From Bryobacter sp. (GTDB lineage: Bacteria; Acidobacteriota; Terriglobia; Bryobacterales; Bryobacteraceae): a DNA stretch of 49,658 bases. The notes below the pieces were generated by a model. The model was given only the letters and a program-made list of their open reading frames with translations. It made no database searches and was not told the origin of the DNA. Positions 9,422 to 18,105 of the stretch are shown here, piece by piece. The stretch spans positions 81,435 to 131,092 of the forward strand of contig JALHNH010000018.1 in assembly GCA_022843625.1 (NCBI GenBank), given 5' to 3'. Positions within the stretch are counted from its first letter, which is position 1, and each line of letters starts with the position of its first letter. The position numbers and the translations under genes were made by a program.

Positions 9422-11503
9422 ATGAAGCGCTTGAGACTGGCCATTTTGGCAGCTTGCGTTTCTTTCGCTGCCATTGCGAATGCGGAAGAATTACGCCTGA
9501 AAACAAGAATCATCGATCCAGAGTTGGAAAGCCCGGCAGCGCTCAAATTGAGGGAGGCGACAGCGAATCCGCGAAGTATGAGCGGAAGTCGCTGGCACTG
9601 GCTGGTGCAGTTTGCGTCAGAGACGCCTGATTTTAGTGCCTGGGAGCAACGCGGAGCAAAAGTGCTTGCCAGTGTTCCGGTTAATGGCTTTATCATCGCA
9701 GCGCCGCAGGAGATGTCGTGGGAGGGTTTGGAGTTCAGCTACCGGTCGGCAATCGAGGCGTCCGACAAGATGAGCCCACAGATTCTTTCGGCTGAGGTGG
9801 TAACAGGTGATTCGATTGGAGAGCCGGGCCGCCAACTGGTAGTGATTCACTTTCACAAAGATATTGAGAGTTGGGAAGCAGACGGGATTCTGGATGCCGA
9901 AGGTGTGGCAGGGCTGAAAAACGGCTCGTTGAATACTGAAGATCGCCTTGCTGAACTAACGGTGGAAGAGATCGCAGCACTGGTGCTGTGGGATGAGATC
10001 GAGTATGTGTTCCCTGCTCCGCAGGGATTGAAGGATGGAGAAGTATATATGTCTTGCGGTGGCGTGTTAAGCGCCGGTTACGAAGTAGCGATGCTGGCTG
10101 CCAGCTTTGGAGAGGGCTGGGATGGACCGGGCCGCGGCCAGGCCAGCATCAGCTACTCGTTTGGGGGCCTGGGTACCCGCACGGACCCAGCCCAGACGAG
10201 GGCAGAAGTACGCAGGGCGCTGAGTGAATGGGCCCGGGTTGTGGCTGTAAATTTTACAGAAACGACTGTGCGCAGTAGCTCTCGTAACATCGATGTGCTC
10301 TTTGCGACTGGCCCACACGGAGACCCATTTCCTTTTCAGAGTGGGTCGACTGTGTTGGGGCATAGTTTTTATCCTGCTCCGCCGAACCCGGAACCGGTAG
10401 CTGGCGATATTCACATCAACGACGCGTGGGGATGGTCGATCGGCGGGCAGTGGGATGTCTTCAGTGTGGTGTTGCATGAGATTGGCCACTCGCTGGGGAT
10501 TGGCCATACGGATACGCCTGGTTCGGTGATGTATCCGTACTATCAAAAATCGGAGAGTCTGAAGCAGCCGGATATCGATTCGATACGGCAGCTTTATGCC
10601 GAAGCCAGATCGACGGCGTCAGCGCCGTTATCGATTGCGATCTCGAATCCGGCCGAAGGTAGCCGGGTAAGTGCAGTGACCGTAAATCTGAGCGGCAGCA
10701 TTGTGAGTGGGGCAGCAGGGTTGCGGATTGGATATTGGAATGAGACCTCAAACCTGCGCGGCAATTGCCTCATCAATAGCATCCACACGACATTCAGCTG
10801 CGCCGCGATTCCATTGACTGCCGGGGCGAACCGACTTCGAATTGAAGCCACGCTCAATACGGCTACGGCAAGTGCAGTGCGGAATTTGACGCTGGACTCG
10901 AACACGGATCTTCAATTGAGGATCAGTTCGCCGTCCAGTAGCGGCCAATCCACAAGTACGAGCGAGATTCGGATCACAGGCACAGCCAGCCACGCTGGAG
11001 GCATCGCTTCTGTGCGGTGGTCGACAAACCGTTTGAAGAGCGGTAGTGCCGGTGGGCTTGAATCCTGGAGTGCGCTGATTCCTCTGGAAATCGGCAGCAA
11101 CGAAGTTACGATCACTGCAAATTCGCGGACGGGAGTTTCCGCCACAAACAAAATCACGATTGAAAGAGCCGCAGCGGCTACACCACAGCCGCCGGCAAAT
11201 CCTGGAGGGGATACGGTACCACCACGCATGACAATCCAACAACCGATTGGAAATTTCATTATTACGAGCGCAACCAAGCTTACGTTCCGAGGCACTGCTT
11301 CCGACAACGTAGCGGTGAAACAAGTCACCTGGACGAACTCGGCGGGAGATCAAAGCGGTGCGGCTGTGGCGAATAGTACAACTAGCAGCACGAGTTGGTC
11401 CTTCGATGTCAACATCGCTGTTGGCTTCAATGCAATTCAGGTGAGGGCCTGGGATGCAAGCGGGAATTCGACGCTTTACAGCACTACGGTTCGGCGCTAC
11501 TGA
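9422..11503 (+). CDS. Secreted matrixin-type metalloprotease with Ig-like domains
   Basis: 693-residue exported protease. I chose ATG 9422 rather than upstream TTG 9362 because a signal peptide (MKRLRLAILAACVSFAAIANA) begins exactly there. A long N-terminal region (about 22-225) is probably a prodomain; it ends with a MSCGG sequence that might act as a cysteine switch, though this is speculative. The catalytic domain holds HEIGHSLGIGH (zinc ligands H352, H356, H362, general base E353) followed by the Met-turn GSVMYPYY at about 367-374, the metzincin/M10 pattern. From about 395 to the end there are three repeated Ig-like or Big-type beta domains (starts near SIAISNPAEG, LQLRISSPSS, MTIQQPIGNF). 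It would degrade proteins outside the cell. The dehydrogenase gene follows after 24 bases. Confidence 0.85.
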   Translation: MKRLRLAILAACVSFAAIANAEELRLKTRIIDPELESPAALKLREATANPRSMSGSRWHWLVQFASETPDFSAWEQRGAKVLASVPVNGFIIAAPQEMSWEGLEFSYRSAIEASDKMSPQILSAEVVTGDSIGEPGRQLVVIHFHKDIESWEADGILDAEGVAGLKNGSLNTEDRLAELTVEEIAALVLWDEIEYVFPAPQGLKDGEVYMSCGGVLSAGYEVAMLAASFGEGWDGPGRGQASISYSFGGLGTRTDPAQTRAEVRRALSEWARVVAVNFTETTVRSSSRNIDVLFATGPHGDPFPFQSGSTVLGHSFYPAPPNPEPVAGDIHINDAWGWSIGGQWDVFSVVLHEIGHSLGIGHTDTPGSVMYPYYQKSESLKQPDIDSIRQLYAEARSTASAPLSIAISNPAEGSRVSAVTVNLSGSIVSGAAGLRIGYWNETSNLRGNCLINSIHTTFSCAAIPLTAGANRLRIEATLNTATASAVRNLTLDSNTDLQLRISSPSSSGQSTSTSEIRITGTASHAGGIASVRWSTNRLKSGSAGGLESWSALIPLEIGSNEVTITANSRTGVSATNKITIERAAAATPQPPANPGGDTVPPRMTIQQPIGNFIITSATKLTFRGTASDNVAVKQVTWTNSAGDQSGAAVANSTTSSTSWSFDVNIAVGFNAIQVRAWDASGNSTLYSTTVRRY

Positions 11504-11527
11504 TGTCCGCTCGATTAAGCTGTAGCG

Positions 11528-12481
11528 ATGAGCAAGATTCGCGGCGCTACAGTTGTGGGCTCGGGACAGATGGGGCCCGGCATCGCCAGCACGCTCGCCC
11601 TTGGTGGCGTCAAGACTACAATTTATGGACGGACGGAGGGTAGAGCCTGGAATGGGCTTTATGCGGCCCGGGAACATCTGATGCTGCTTGAGCAGAGCGA
11701 GATCATTACGACTGCTCAAGCCAACCGTGGCATCGAGTTGCTGGATGCGACGCATCATTTTGAAGAGGCGCTCGCCGGTCGCGATCTGGTGATTGAATCG
11801 ATTCCTGAAAACATGCAGCTCAAGCAGGAGTGGATCGCGTTGGTAGAGCCGATTGTGGGCCCCGAGTGCTGGATTACCTCGAACACCAGCGGCATGAGCA
11901 TTACGGAGATGAGCTCGAAGGCTGCGCACCCGGAACGGATTTGTACGACCCACTTCTGGAACCCGGCTCACCTGATGCCACTGGTTGAGATTGTTCGTTC
12001 GCCCAGTACGTCGGAAGAGGTAGTGCAGGGGTTGAAGGAGTTGCTGGAGCGTTGCGGCAAGGTGCCTGTTGTGGTGAAGAAAGACCGCCCAGGGCAGCTT
12101 GGCAACCGATTGCAAATGGCGATGGTGCGCGAGGCGGTGAACATCATTGCCGAAGGCATCGCCGATGTTGAGGATGTCGACCGTGCAGCGAGCCTGGGCT
12201 TTGGGCTGAGGTTGCCTGTTTACGGAATTTTTGAGCATCAGGACTTGGTGGGCCGAGATGCCTATACCGTTTGCGACTACGTTTCGAAGGATCTCTATAA
12301 CGCGCCGGGTGCGCCACCGCTTTACAAATTGATGAGCGAAAAGGGGAGCCTTGGAACGGCACCTGGGAAAGGCTTTCACGACTGGACGAAGAAGGACGTT
12401 GCCGAGGTGCGGAATCGTCGAGACCGATGGTTGCGGGAGTTTCTCAAGAGCCCTTATGGGGAAATGATTCGACCGAAGTAG
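11528..12481 (+). CDS. 3-hydroxyacyl-CoA dehydrogenase, NAD-binding
   Basis: 317-residue cytosolic enzyme of the 3-hydroxyacyl-CoA dehydrogenase family, which oxidises 3-hydroxyacyl-CoA to 3-ketoacyl-CoA with NAD. The Rossmann motif VVGSGQMGPGIAS is at residues 9-21, SNTSGMSITEM carries the conserved serine, and HFWNPAHLMPLVEIV matches the family's HFFNPxxLMPLVE active-site segment with its catalytic histidine. The C-terminal helical domain begins at GQLGNRLQMAMVREA. It is a single-function protein of normal length, without the fused enoyl-CoA hydratase. Chain length preference cannot be read from sequence; related enzymes with carnitine or gulonate as substrate are an alternative. No other fatty-acid degradation gene is near; it lies 24 bases after the protease gene. 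Confidence 0.85.
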   Translation: MSKIRGATVVGSGQMGPGIASTLALGGVKTTIYGRTEGRAWNGLYAAREHLMLLEQSEIITTAQANRGIELLDATHHFEEALAGRDLVIESIPENMQLKQEWIALVEPIVGPECWITSNTSGMSITEMSSKAAHPERICTTHFWNPAHLMPLVEIVRSPSTSEEVVQGLKELLERCGKVPVVVKKDRPGQLGNRLQMAMVREAVNIIAEGIADVEDVDRAASLGFGLRLPVYGIFEHQDLVGRDAYTVCDYVSKDLYNAPGAPPLYKLMSEKGSLGTAPGKGFHDWTKKDVAEVRNRRDRWLREFLKSPYGEMIRPK

Positions 12482-12550
12482 TTTTTCTGGCGGAGAGCGG
12501 TCAATCGCGAGTGGGAACGGCGCTGTTGTAAATGAGGAGATATTCGCAGC

Positions 12551-13573
12551 ATGGCACTTATACGGGAACCCATAAAAAAACCAACTCTTACGTCGGACGG
12601 CCGCTGGGGGCCCAACGACGGTTCTGAAAAGAAGAAGTCGTTTTTTTACTTCGTAAAGGACGGGGACAATTGGGGGAGTGTGGCTCAGGCTGATGGCTGG
12701 TCTGACGCGAAGGCTTTTGTGCGATACAACTGCGGGACAGACGACCCCCTGGAAGTGAACTGGTATCTGAAGAACTTTGTAGGGTGCAAGTTGCAGACGG
12801 CGGACAAGAACAACTATCGCTTTTCGAGCGAGGCGGCGCCTGGCTACATTTTTACGCGGAAGAACCTGCAACCCTCCAAGCAACCGATCGGCAACGCTCC
12901 ACCGCGACCGGACCTACCGCCGATTGATCCCGATTTGAAGCTGAAGGAGGTGTACGGCCCGCCCAAAACCTGGTTTCTTGCTGGGGTGAAGGTGGGCGGG
13001 ATGGTAGGGCCGTTTGGCGGAGATGTGATTTGTCTGGTGGGCGTTTCCATGTCTGGCAACCTGGAAGGCTTCAATACCCTGGCCTACACAACTCGACTTG
13101 GTGGTGGCATTGGAGCAAGTGCGGGTTGTACGGTTGGACTGGTGTCTCAGATGCAGCATCCGAATCAACTCTTTGACTATGTGCAGGAAGAGACGCAATG
13201 GGATGCCAACATAGCGATAGGAGTCAAGCTTGGGAGTCTAGCGAAACTCAGCCCACTCTTTGCGAAACATGGACCATTGCACTCGTTTGCGAATCAGGCT
13301 GGGCGGTTGGTGAGTAGCAGCTCTATCGCCACGACGCAGGGGGCGACAGCGATGTTTGGTTCGCTCAAGACGATGGGCCAATCTGTGCTGTATGCCATGG
13401 GCCCCAAGTCGAAGTTTGACGCTGCGCTCTTTGATATCCCGTTTGGAGGCATCGGAACTGAAGTGAGTGTTTTCAAGGCACGTACGGGATTCCGCCCTTT
13501 TCGAACGATCACGAGAAATCCAGACGGGGATCTGGAAGACATGATCATCCCGCCGGACTGGCTCTATAGCTAG
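12551..13573 (+). CDS. Unrecognised protein with LysM-like N-terminus and Gly-rich C-terminal region
   Basis: 340-residue protein I cannot assign to a named family. It has no signal peptide. Residues of about 31-75 read FFYFVKDGDNWGSVAQADGW...AFVRYNCGT, which fits the LysM-like pattern (Y/F-V-x-x-GD-x-W...A...N). This is followed by NWYLKNFVGCKLQTAD and FSSEAAPGYIF, wording that I associate from memory with LysM-like proteins near contractile injection systems; that link is uncertain. A proline-rich linker (about 117-133) leads to a glycine-rich, alternating hydrophobic stretch (about 143-215) that could insert into membranes or form a beta structure. AGGAG lies 11 bases before the ATG. It stands alone, with no obvious partner gene. 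Its TAG stop overlaps the opposing TAG in a shared CTAG. Confidence 0.6.
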   Translation: MALIREPIKKPTLTSDGRWGPNDGSEKKKSFFYFVKDGDNWGSVAQADGWSDAKAFVRYNCGTDDPLEVNWYLKNFVGCKLQTADKNNYRFSSEAAPGYIFTRKNLQPSKQPIGNAPPRPDLPPIDPDLKLKEVYGPPKTWFLAGVKVGGMVGPFGGDVICLVGVSMSGNLEGFNTLAYTTRLGGGIGASAGCTVGLVSQMQHPNQLFDYVQEETQWDANIAIGVKLGSLAKLSPLFAKHGPLHSFANQAGRLVSSSSIATTQGATAMFGSLKTMGQSVLYAMGPKSKFDAALFDIPFGGIGTEVSVFKARTGFRPFRTITRNPDGDLEDMIIPPDWLYS

Positions 13574-16500
13574 AACGAAAAGCGCCCGCCGAGCTGGAAG
13601 GCCCTGGGGCCGCCAGAGCCGAAGATCTGGCTGGCGCGGCTTGTTGGGATTCCGAAAGAGGCGACATTGTTCAAGCTGTTGCTGATGCCGCCCAGATTCG
13701 CGATATTGAAGACGTTGAAACCTTCGATAAAGAGGTTCAGTTTGTAACGTTCGCGGAACTGGATGATTTTTGTGATTCGGATGTCTTGCGATGAGAAATT
13801 GTCGCCGAAGGAATAGTCGGCAGGCAGGGTGAGCCTGGGGATGGTCTGGTTTCGGGAGGTGCGGGGGCGCTGGCCATTGGGCAGATCCGGATAGGCGGCA
13901 TTCCAGGCGGCTACAGCCTTTTCGAGACGCTCTTTGGTGGGCTTGCGGTCAGGTACGTTCCAGCCGGGAAGGAAGGCAGTGTCCTGGCCATCGCCATCGA
14001 GATCGACGCTGCCCAACTGCGGACGGTAGGGTCCGCGGGTGCCCATCGAGGAGATGAAGGAGGCTTGGACCTTGAAGGGAAGATCGACAATGCCCGAGAC
14101 GTTCAATGAGTGACGGCCGCCGACTGGGCCCCAATTTTCAAACCAGTTGTCGAGATTGGTGATGCCATTCATGCCTTGAGCGGCAGCCAAAGCGTAAGAC
14201 GCCATAAACTGATAACGCTTTGAGAATCGTTTATCGACCTTTACGAGGAGAGCACGGTAGACAGAGCGGCCAGCCGAGGTGCGGATGCCTATCGAACCGG
14301 TGGAACAATTGGCCCGTGGGTCTGCGGCCTGAGTGCCGACGCAGCGAGGGATTACAGGCCCCTGGACGCGGAAGAAGCGGTTGTAATCAAGTGCGCCGAG
14401 GTCTTCGCGGAAGCCGTGGCGGTAGACGAAGTCGGCATTCACCACGAGGTCTTTGCGGACTTCGCGTTGCACGCCGAGGGTGAGGTGGCGCGAGTAACCG
14501 GGGCCGTAGCGGTAGGGGTAAATGTCTGTGCCTTGCTTCGAGATGTTGATGTTGCGGACGGAGAGATCGTTGGGGTTCGGGTTTGCGGTAAGGGCTTCTG
14601 CACGGGCCCGGACCTGTGGAAGGATGCTGATCAAGTCTGCGAGTCTAAAGCCGGTGGGTAGCGTGCGGAAGTCGAGGGGAGTGCCGACATTTACGTTGGG
14701 CAGTGCGCCGGGGATGGGGTTTACGATACCTGCGGTTGGATTGGGAATGCTCTGGCCACCCAACTGCTGCCGGCCATTGCCGACGGGGCCGATGGCGGCA
14801 CGCTCGCCGAGGCGTTGGGATAATTCCGTGGTGTCGTAGTAGAAACCACCACCACCGCGGATAACAGTCTTGTTGTCTTTGAAGGGATTGTAGGCGAAGC
14901 CGAATGAGGGAGTCCAGTTGGTATAGGTTGGCTTGGTGGGCTCGAGGCTTTCCATGATGGGCGCGAGGAGGGCAGGCTTGCTCAAGTCGCCATTGACGAG
15001 AGTGGATTCGAATTGCCAGGCGAGGCCGTAATTGAGAGTGAGCTTCTTGTTGACGCGGAAGGTATCCTGCCAGAAGAAGTGATAGCGGCGGTTGTTGCCA
15101 GCCTTGTCCTTGTTGTAAGGAGGAGGCTGAGAGGGATCACCGACGCCGATGGCGAAGACGGCCAATGGCAGTCTGAGTACATCTGCATTGGTGACGAATT
15201 GATTGGGCAAGCCAAAGGCGGCAAGCGGGATGCGATTGGCAACCATGATGTCTGGTCCCCAAACCTGACCGGCGGCAGGATCGCCGAAGGCCCAATAGCC
15301 GGTGAAGGGTGAATTCTCGAAGCTGCCACCGAAGCGCATGCGGTGGGAACCTTTCTGCCAGGTCATGTTGTTGACGATGTTGTAGCGGCGCATGTCACGG
15401 CCTTGGGGGGCGTTGGCGGTATTGCCGAAACGCACATTGGTTCCTACTACAGACATCTCAGGCAAGCCGAGGCCAAGGCAGCCGGGGCATTCCTTGTCGG
15501 TGGGATGGAGATTGCGGTTGCTCCAATACTGATAGGCGAAGCGGAAATCATTGACGAGGGTGGAGCGGAAGGTGCTGGTAAGACCCATGATGCTCTGGTC
15601 TGCCCAGTTGCGATTGACGAGCCAGTTGGAGGGAAGCGGAGAGCCGCTACGTGGGCCAAAGCCTTTGTTGCCGTCGTGGGAATAGCGAGCGAAGAGATTG
15701 TGTTGCTGGTTGATGCGGTAATCGAACTTGGCACTGATCTGGCGGGCATCGTAGGGGTTGGTTGCGTTCTGGGCCAGCGTTGAGAAGAAAGGGGAGTCAG
15801 GTTGCACGGTGACCACTGCGTCCTGGTTGTTGTTCTCCATGTTGAAGAAGAAGAAAAGCTTGTCCTTCTTGATCGGACCCGAGACGAGAAAGCCGCTCTG
15901 GCGGCGGGCAAAGAAAGGATCTGGAGCAAAGGGGTTGCGGCGGAGGGCTGGGTAGGCTGACATGTTGTTGTCGCGGAAGAAGAGGTAAGCGCCGCCGTGG
16001 AAAGCGTTGCCACCGGAGCGGGAAACGATATTGATTGCACCGCTTGCAGCGATGCCGGTGGAGAGATCGAAGTTTGCGCTGGAGATCTGAAACTCTTCGA
16101 CAACTTCCTGCGAGAAGTTTTGCGCGGTGCCGCCTTCGAGGGAATTTCGCACGTTGCCACCGTCAACGGTGAGGGCGGTCTTGCCGGAACTGGAACCCAG
16201 GACGGAGACACTGAATTGTGCGTTGTATTGAGCCAGGCTTTGGGTGCCTACACCGACGCCGGGTTCGAGGAAAGCCAACTGGAGGAAGCTGCGGCCATTG
16301 AGGGGCAGGGATTCGATTTGATTGCGCCCGATGACGCCATCGATTTTGTGGCTGTCGTAGGCGATTTGTGAGGTGGCAGCGTCGACACTGACTACTTCTG
16401 AAACAGCGCCAACCTGAAGCTTCATATCGACGGTAGTTGTACTTCCAACGACGACTGCGGCTTCGCGCAATGTTTGGCGGAAGCCTGCCATTGAGGTTCT

Positions 16501-16722
16501 TACTTCGTAACGACCAGCAGGCAATGCAGCGACGCTGTATTGGCCGTCGTCAGTCGATTTGAGTTCTCGCTTCAGGCCCGTCTCCACATTGGTAACGGTG
16601 ATTGAGGCGCCGACAACAACAGCCCCGGATTCATCACTGACCGTGCCGGCAATGGTTCCGATTGGAGCTTGCGCGGAAAGCGTTAACAGGCTGAAGGCAA
16701 GAAGAACAAAGAGTCTGAGCAT
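13570..16722 (-). CDS. Oar-like TonB-dependent receptor with carboxypeptidase-regulatory domain
   Basis: 1050-residue outer-membrane protein. After a signal peptide (MLRLFVLLAFSLLTLSAQA) comes a carboxypeptidase-regulatory-like beta domain (about 20-105; GTIAGTVSDESGAVV, GQYSVAALPAGRYEV), then a plug (about 120-235; IESLPLNGRSFLQLAFLEPG, IVSRSGGNAFHGGAY), then a long beta-barrel ending in LGGRFSF. This is the Oar-like arrangement that is abundant in Acidobacteriota and implicated in uptake or surface adhesion. Substrate is unknown. It is the last gene of a likely five-gene unit, 63 bases after the DUF1552 stop. No clear ribosome site precedes the ATG. Confidence 0.9.
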   Translation of the reverse strand: MLRLFVLLAFSLLTLSAQAPIGTIAGTVSDESGAVVVGASITVTNVETGLKRELKSTDDGQYSVAALPAGRYEVRTSMAGFRQTLREAAVVVGSTTTVDMKLQVGAVSEVVSVDAATSQIAYDSHKIDGVIGRNQIESLPLNGRSFLQLAFLEPGVGVGTQSLAQYNAQFSVSVLGSSSGKTALTVDGGNVRNSLEGGTAQNFSQEVVEEFQISSANFDLSTGIAASGAINIVSRSGGNAFHGGAYLFFRDNNMSAYPALRRNPFAPDPFFARRQSGFLVSGPIKKDKLFFFFNMENNNQDAVVTVQPDSPFFSTLAQNATNPYDARQISAKFDYRINQQHNLFARYSHDGNKGFGPRSGSPLPSNWLVNRNWADQSIMGLTSTFRSTLVNDFRFAYQYWSNRNLHPTDKECPGCLGLGLPEMSVVGTNVRFGNTANAPQGRDMRRYNIVNNMTWQKGSHRMRFGGSFENSPFTGYWAFGDPAAGQVWGPDIMVANRIPLAAFGLPNQFVTNADVLRLPLAVFAIGVGDPSQPPPYNKDKAGNNRRYHFFWQDTFRVNKKLTLNYGLAWQFESTLVNGDLSKPALLAPIMESLEPTKPTYTNWTPSFGFAYNPFKDNKTVIRGGGGFYYDTTELSQRLGERAAIGPVGNGRQQLGGQSIPNPTAGIVNPIPGALPNVNVGTPLDFRTLPTGFRLADLISILPQVRARAEALTANPNPNDLSVRNINISKQGTDIYPYRYGPGYSRHLTLGVQREVRKDLVVNADFVYRHGFREDLGALDYNRFFRVQGPVIPRCVGTQAADPRANCSTGSIGIRTSAGRSVYRALLVKVDKRFSKRYQFMASYALAAAQGMNGITNLDNWFENWGPVGGRHSLNVSGIVDLPFKVQASFISSMGTRGPYRPQLGSVDLDGDGQDTAFLPGWNVPDRKPTKERLEKAVAAWNAAYPDLPNGQRPRTSRNQTIPRLTLPADYSFGDNFSSQDIRITKIIQFRERYKLNLFIEGFNVFNIANLGGISNSLNNVASFGIPTSRASQIFGSGGPRAFQLGGRFSF

Positions 16723-16785
16723 AAGTCATAGGGTATCGCGCTCAGATGCCCTGCGCATGACGCTTCCGTGAAAATCGGTAACGGC

Positions 16786-18105
16786 TTAGAGATCGGTGAG
16801 GCGCGTTTCTGCATCGCCGAAACGGTCGAGCTTGATGCCGACGCGGTCCATCAGCGAGAGGTATAAGCTGCAGAGCTTGCGGTTCTCGTTGCCAGCTTTA
16901 AGGTAGGTCAAGCTGCGGCCCGTTTTGAGAGTGCCACCGAGGCCTCCGGCCAGGACGACAGGTAAGCGTGAATTGTCGTGGCGACGGCCAACCCAGAGGT
17001 TGCTGAGGAACATGAGGCACGTGTTGTCGAGGACGGTGCCTTCACCTTCTGGCATGGCATCGAGCTTTGTTGCGAGATAAGCAAGTTGGCTGAGATGGAA
17101 GCGGGAGATGCGCTCGTAGCCTTCGGAGGCGTTGTCGTGGGAAGCGGCGTGGTGGCCTTCTTTGACCTGGAGGAAGGGATAATAAAGCGCAGAGAGATCG
17201 CGGGCCAGCAGGAGAGTGGCAACGCGGGATTTGTCGGTCTGGAAGGCGATGGCGACGATGTCGCACATCAGCTTTGCGTGTTCACGAAGATCTTCAGGGA
17301 GGCCGTTGGCGGGGCGGTCCATAGTCCAGGCGGGACGGTTCTGGCCTTTGGCTGCGTCGTCGGCAGCATCTTTGGTTTTGCGGGTGCTTTCGATGCGGCG
17401 CTCTACTTCGCGCACGCTGGTGAGGTATTCGTCGAGCTTGGCTTTGTCTGTGGCGCTGATCTTCTTGCTGAGGCCCGAGGCGCGGTCTTTCACGCGGTCG
17501 AGGATGCTCAAGTTTCGCAGGCTGCCGCGATTCTCAAAGAGGCTGTCCCAGGCAAGCGAAGGATAGACTTCGTTGGGCACTGGGGAATCCGCACTCTGCC
17601 AGGAAATGTGCGAACTATAGGCCATGGAGAAGTTGGTCTCGTGATAACCAGTCATGGGTTGTTCGCAGGCGAGGACAAGGCTTTGTTGGGCTGTGTCCTG
17701 ACCGATATGATTGGCGATCATCTGGTCGATGGTGGCACCAGCGTGAATGATCGGGCCTTTGTGGATGGTTGCTCCCGAGAGAAGGCTTCCCGTTTGAGCC
17801 GGATGAATGCCCTGCCCCATGGCCATCTTCAGGTAGAGGCCTTCAATGACATTGATCTTGTGCTTGATGGGCTCAAGCACGGAGAGCGTTTTGCTGAGCT
17901 TCATGTCAGCGCCCTGGCCTTCGGCGCTCCAATGATTCTCGTTGACGCCATTCCCCATGAAGAGGACACCGAAGCGTTTGGGGAACGTTGTGGCTGCTGA
18001 AGCGGCGAAAGATTCCAGCCACGGGAGGGCCATAGTGACGCCGGCACCACGCAGAACAGCGCGGCGGGCGATCTTGTTATTCACTGACGTTTTTCTTTCG
18101 GGCAT
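16786..18105 (-). CDS. DUF1552 family protein
   Basis: 439-residue DUF1552 protein; function unknown, but the family is regularly found beside DUF1592-type cytochrome proteins and resembles DUF1501 proteins in being exported. I chose the ATG at 18105 because GGAGG sits 8 bases before it; a GTG at 18120 and a GTG at 18084 are alternatives. With any of these the protein has IARRAVLRGAGVTMALPW, a twin-arginine-like signal. Family landmarks: KRFGVLFMGNGVNENHW near the start, SLVLACEQPM in the middle, and VVLAGGLGGTLKTGR near the end. The start lies inside the end of the DUF1592-group gene, so translation is coupled. Confidence 0.88.
   Translation of the reverse strand: MPERKTSVNNKIARRAVLRGAGVTMALPWLESFAASAATTFPKRFGVLFMGNGVNENHWSAEGQGADMKLSKTLSVLEPIKHKINVIEGLYLKMAMGQGIHPAQTGSLLSGATIHKGPIIHAGATIDQMIANHIGQDTAQQSLVLACEQPMTGYHETNFSMAYSSHISWQSADSPVPNEVYPSLAWDSLFENRGSLRNLSILDRVKDRASGLSKKISATDKAKLDEYLTSVREVERRIESTRKTKDAADDAAKGQNRPAWTMDRPANGLPEDLREHAKLMCDIVAIAFQTDKSRVATLLLARDLSALYYPFLQVKEGHHAASHDNASEGYERISRFHLSQLAYLATKLDAMPEGEGTVLDNTCLMFLSNLWVGRRHDNSRLPVVLAGGLGGTLKTGRSLTYLKAGNENRKLCSLYLSLMDRVGIKLDRFGDAETRLTDL

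Noticed and set aside
10748..12883. A 711-codon stop-free frame on the minus strand across the protease, dehydrogenase and LysM-like genes.
   Set aside because: It spans parts of three well-supported plus-strand genes and their gaps, is rich in Arg, His and Leu, has no recognisable domain, and is best explained as codon-bias shadow.
16978..18000. A 340-codon plus-strand frame opposite the DUF1552 gene.
   Set aside because: Antisense shadow with repetitive Val/Glu/Gly-rich composition and no start context.
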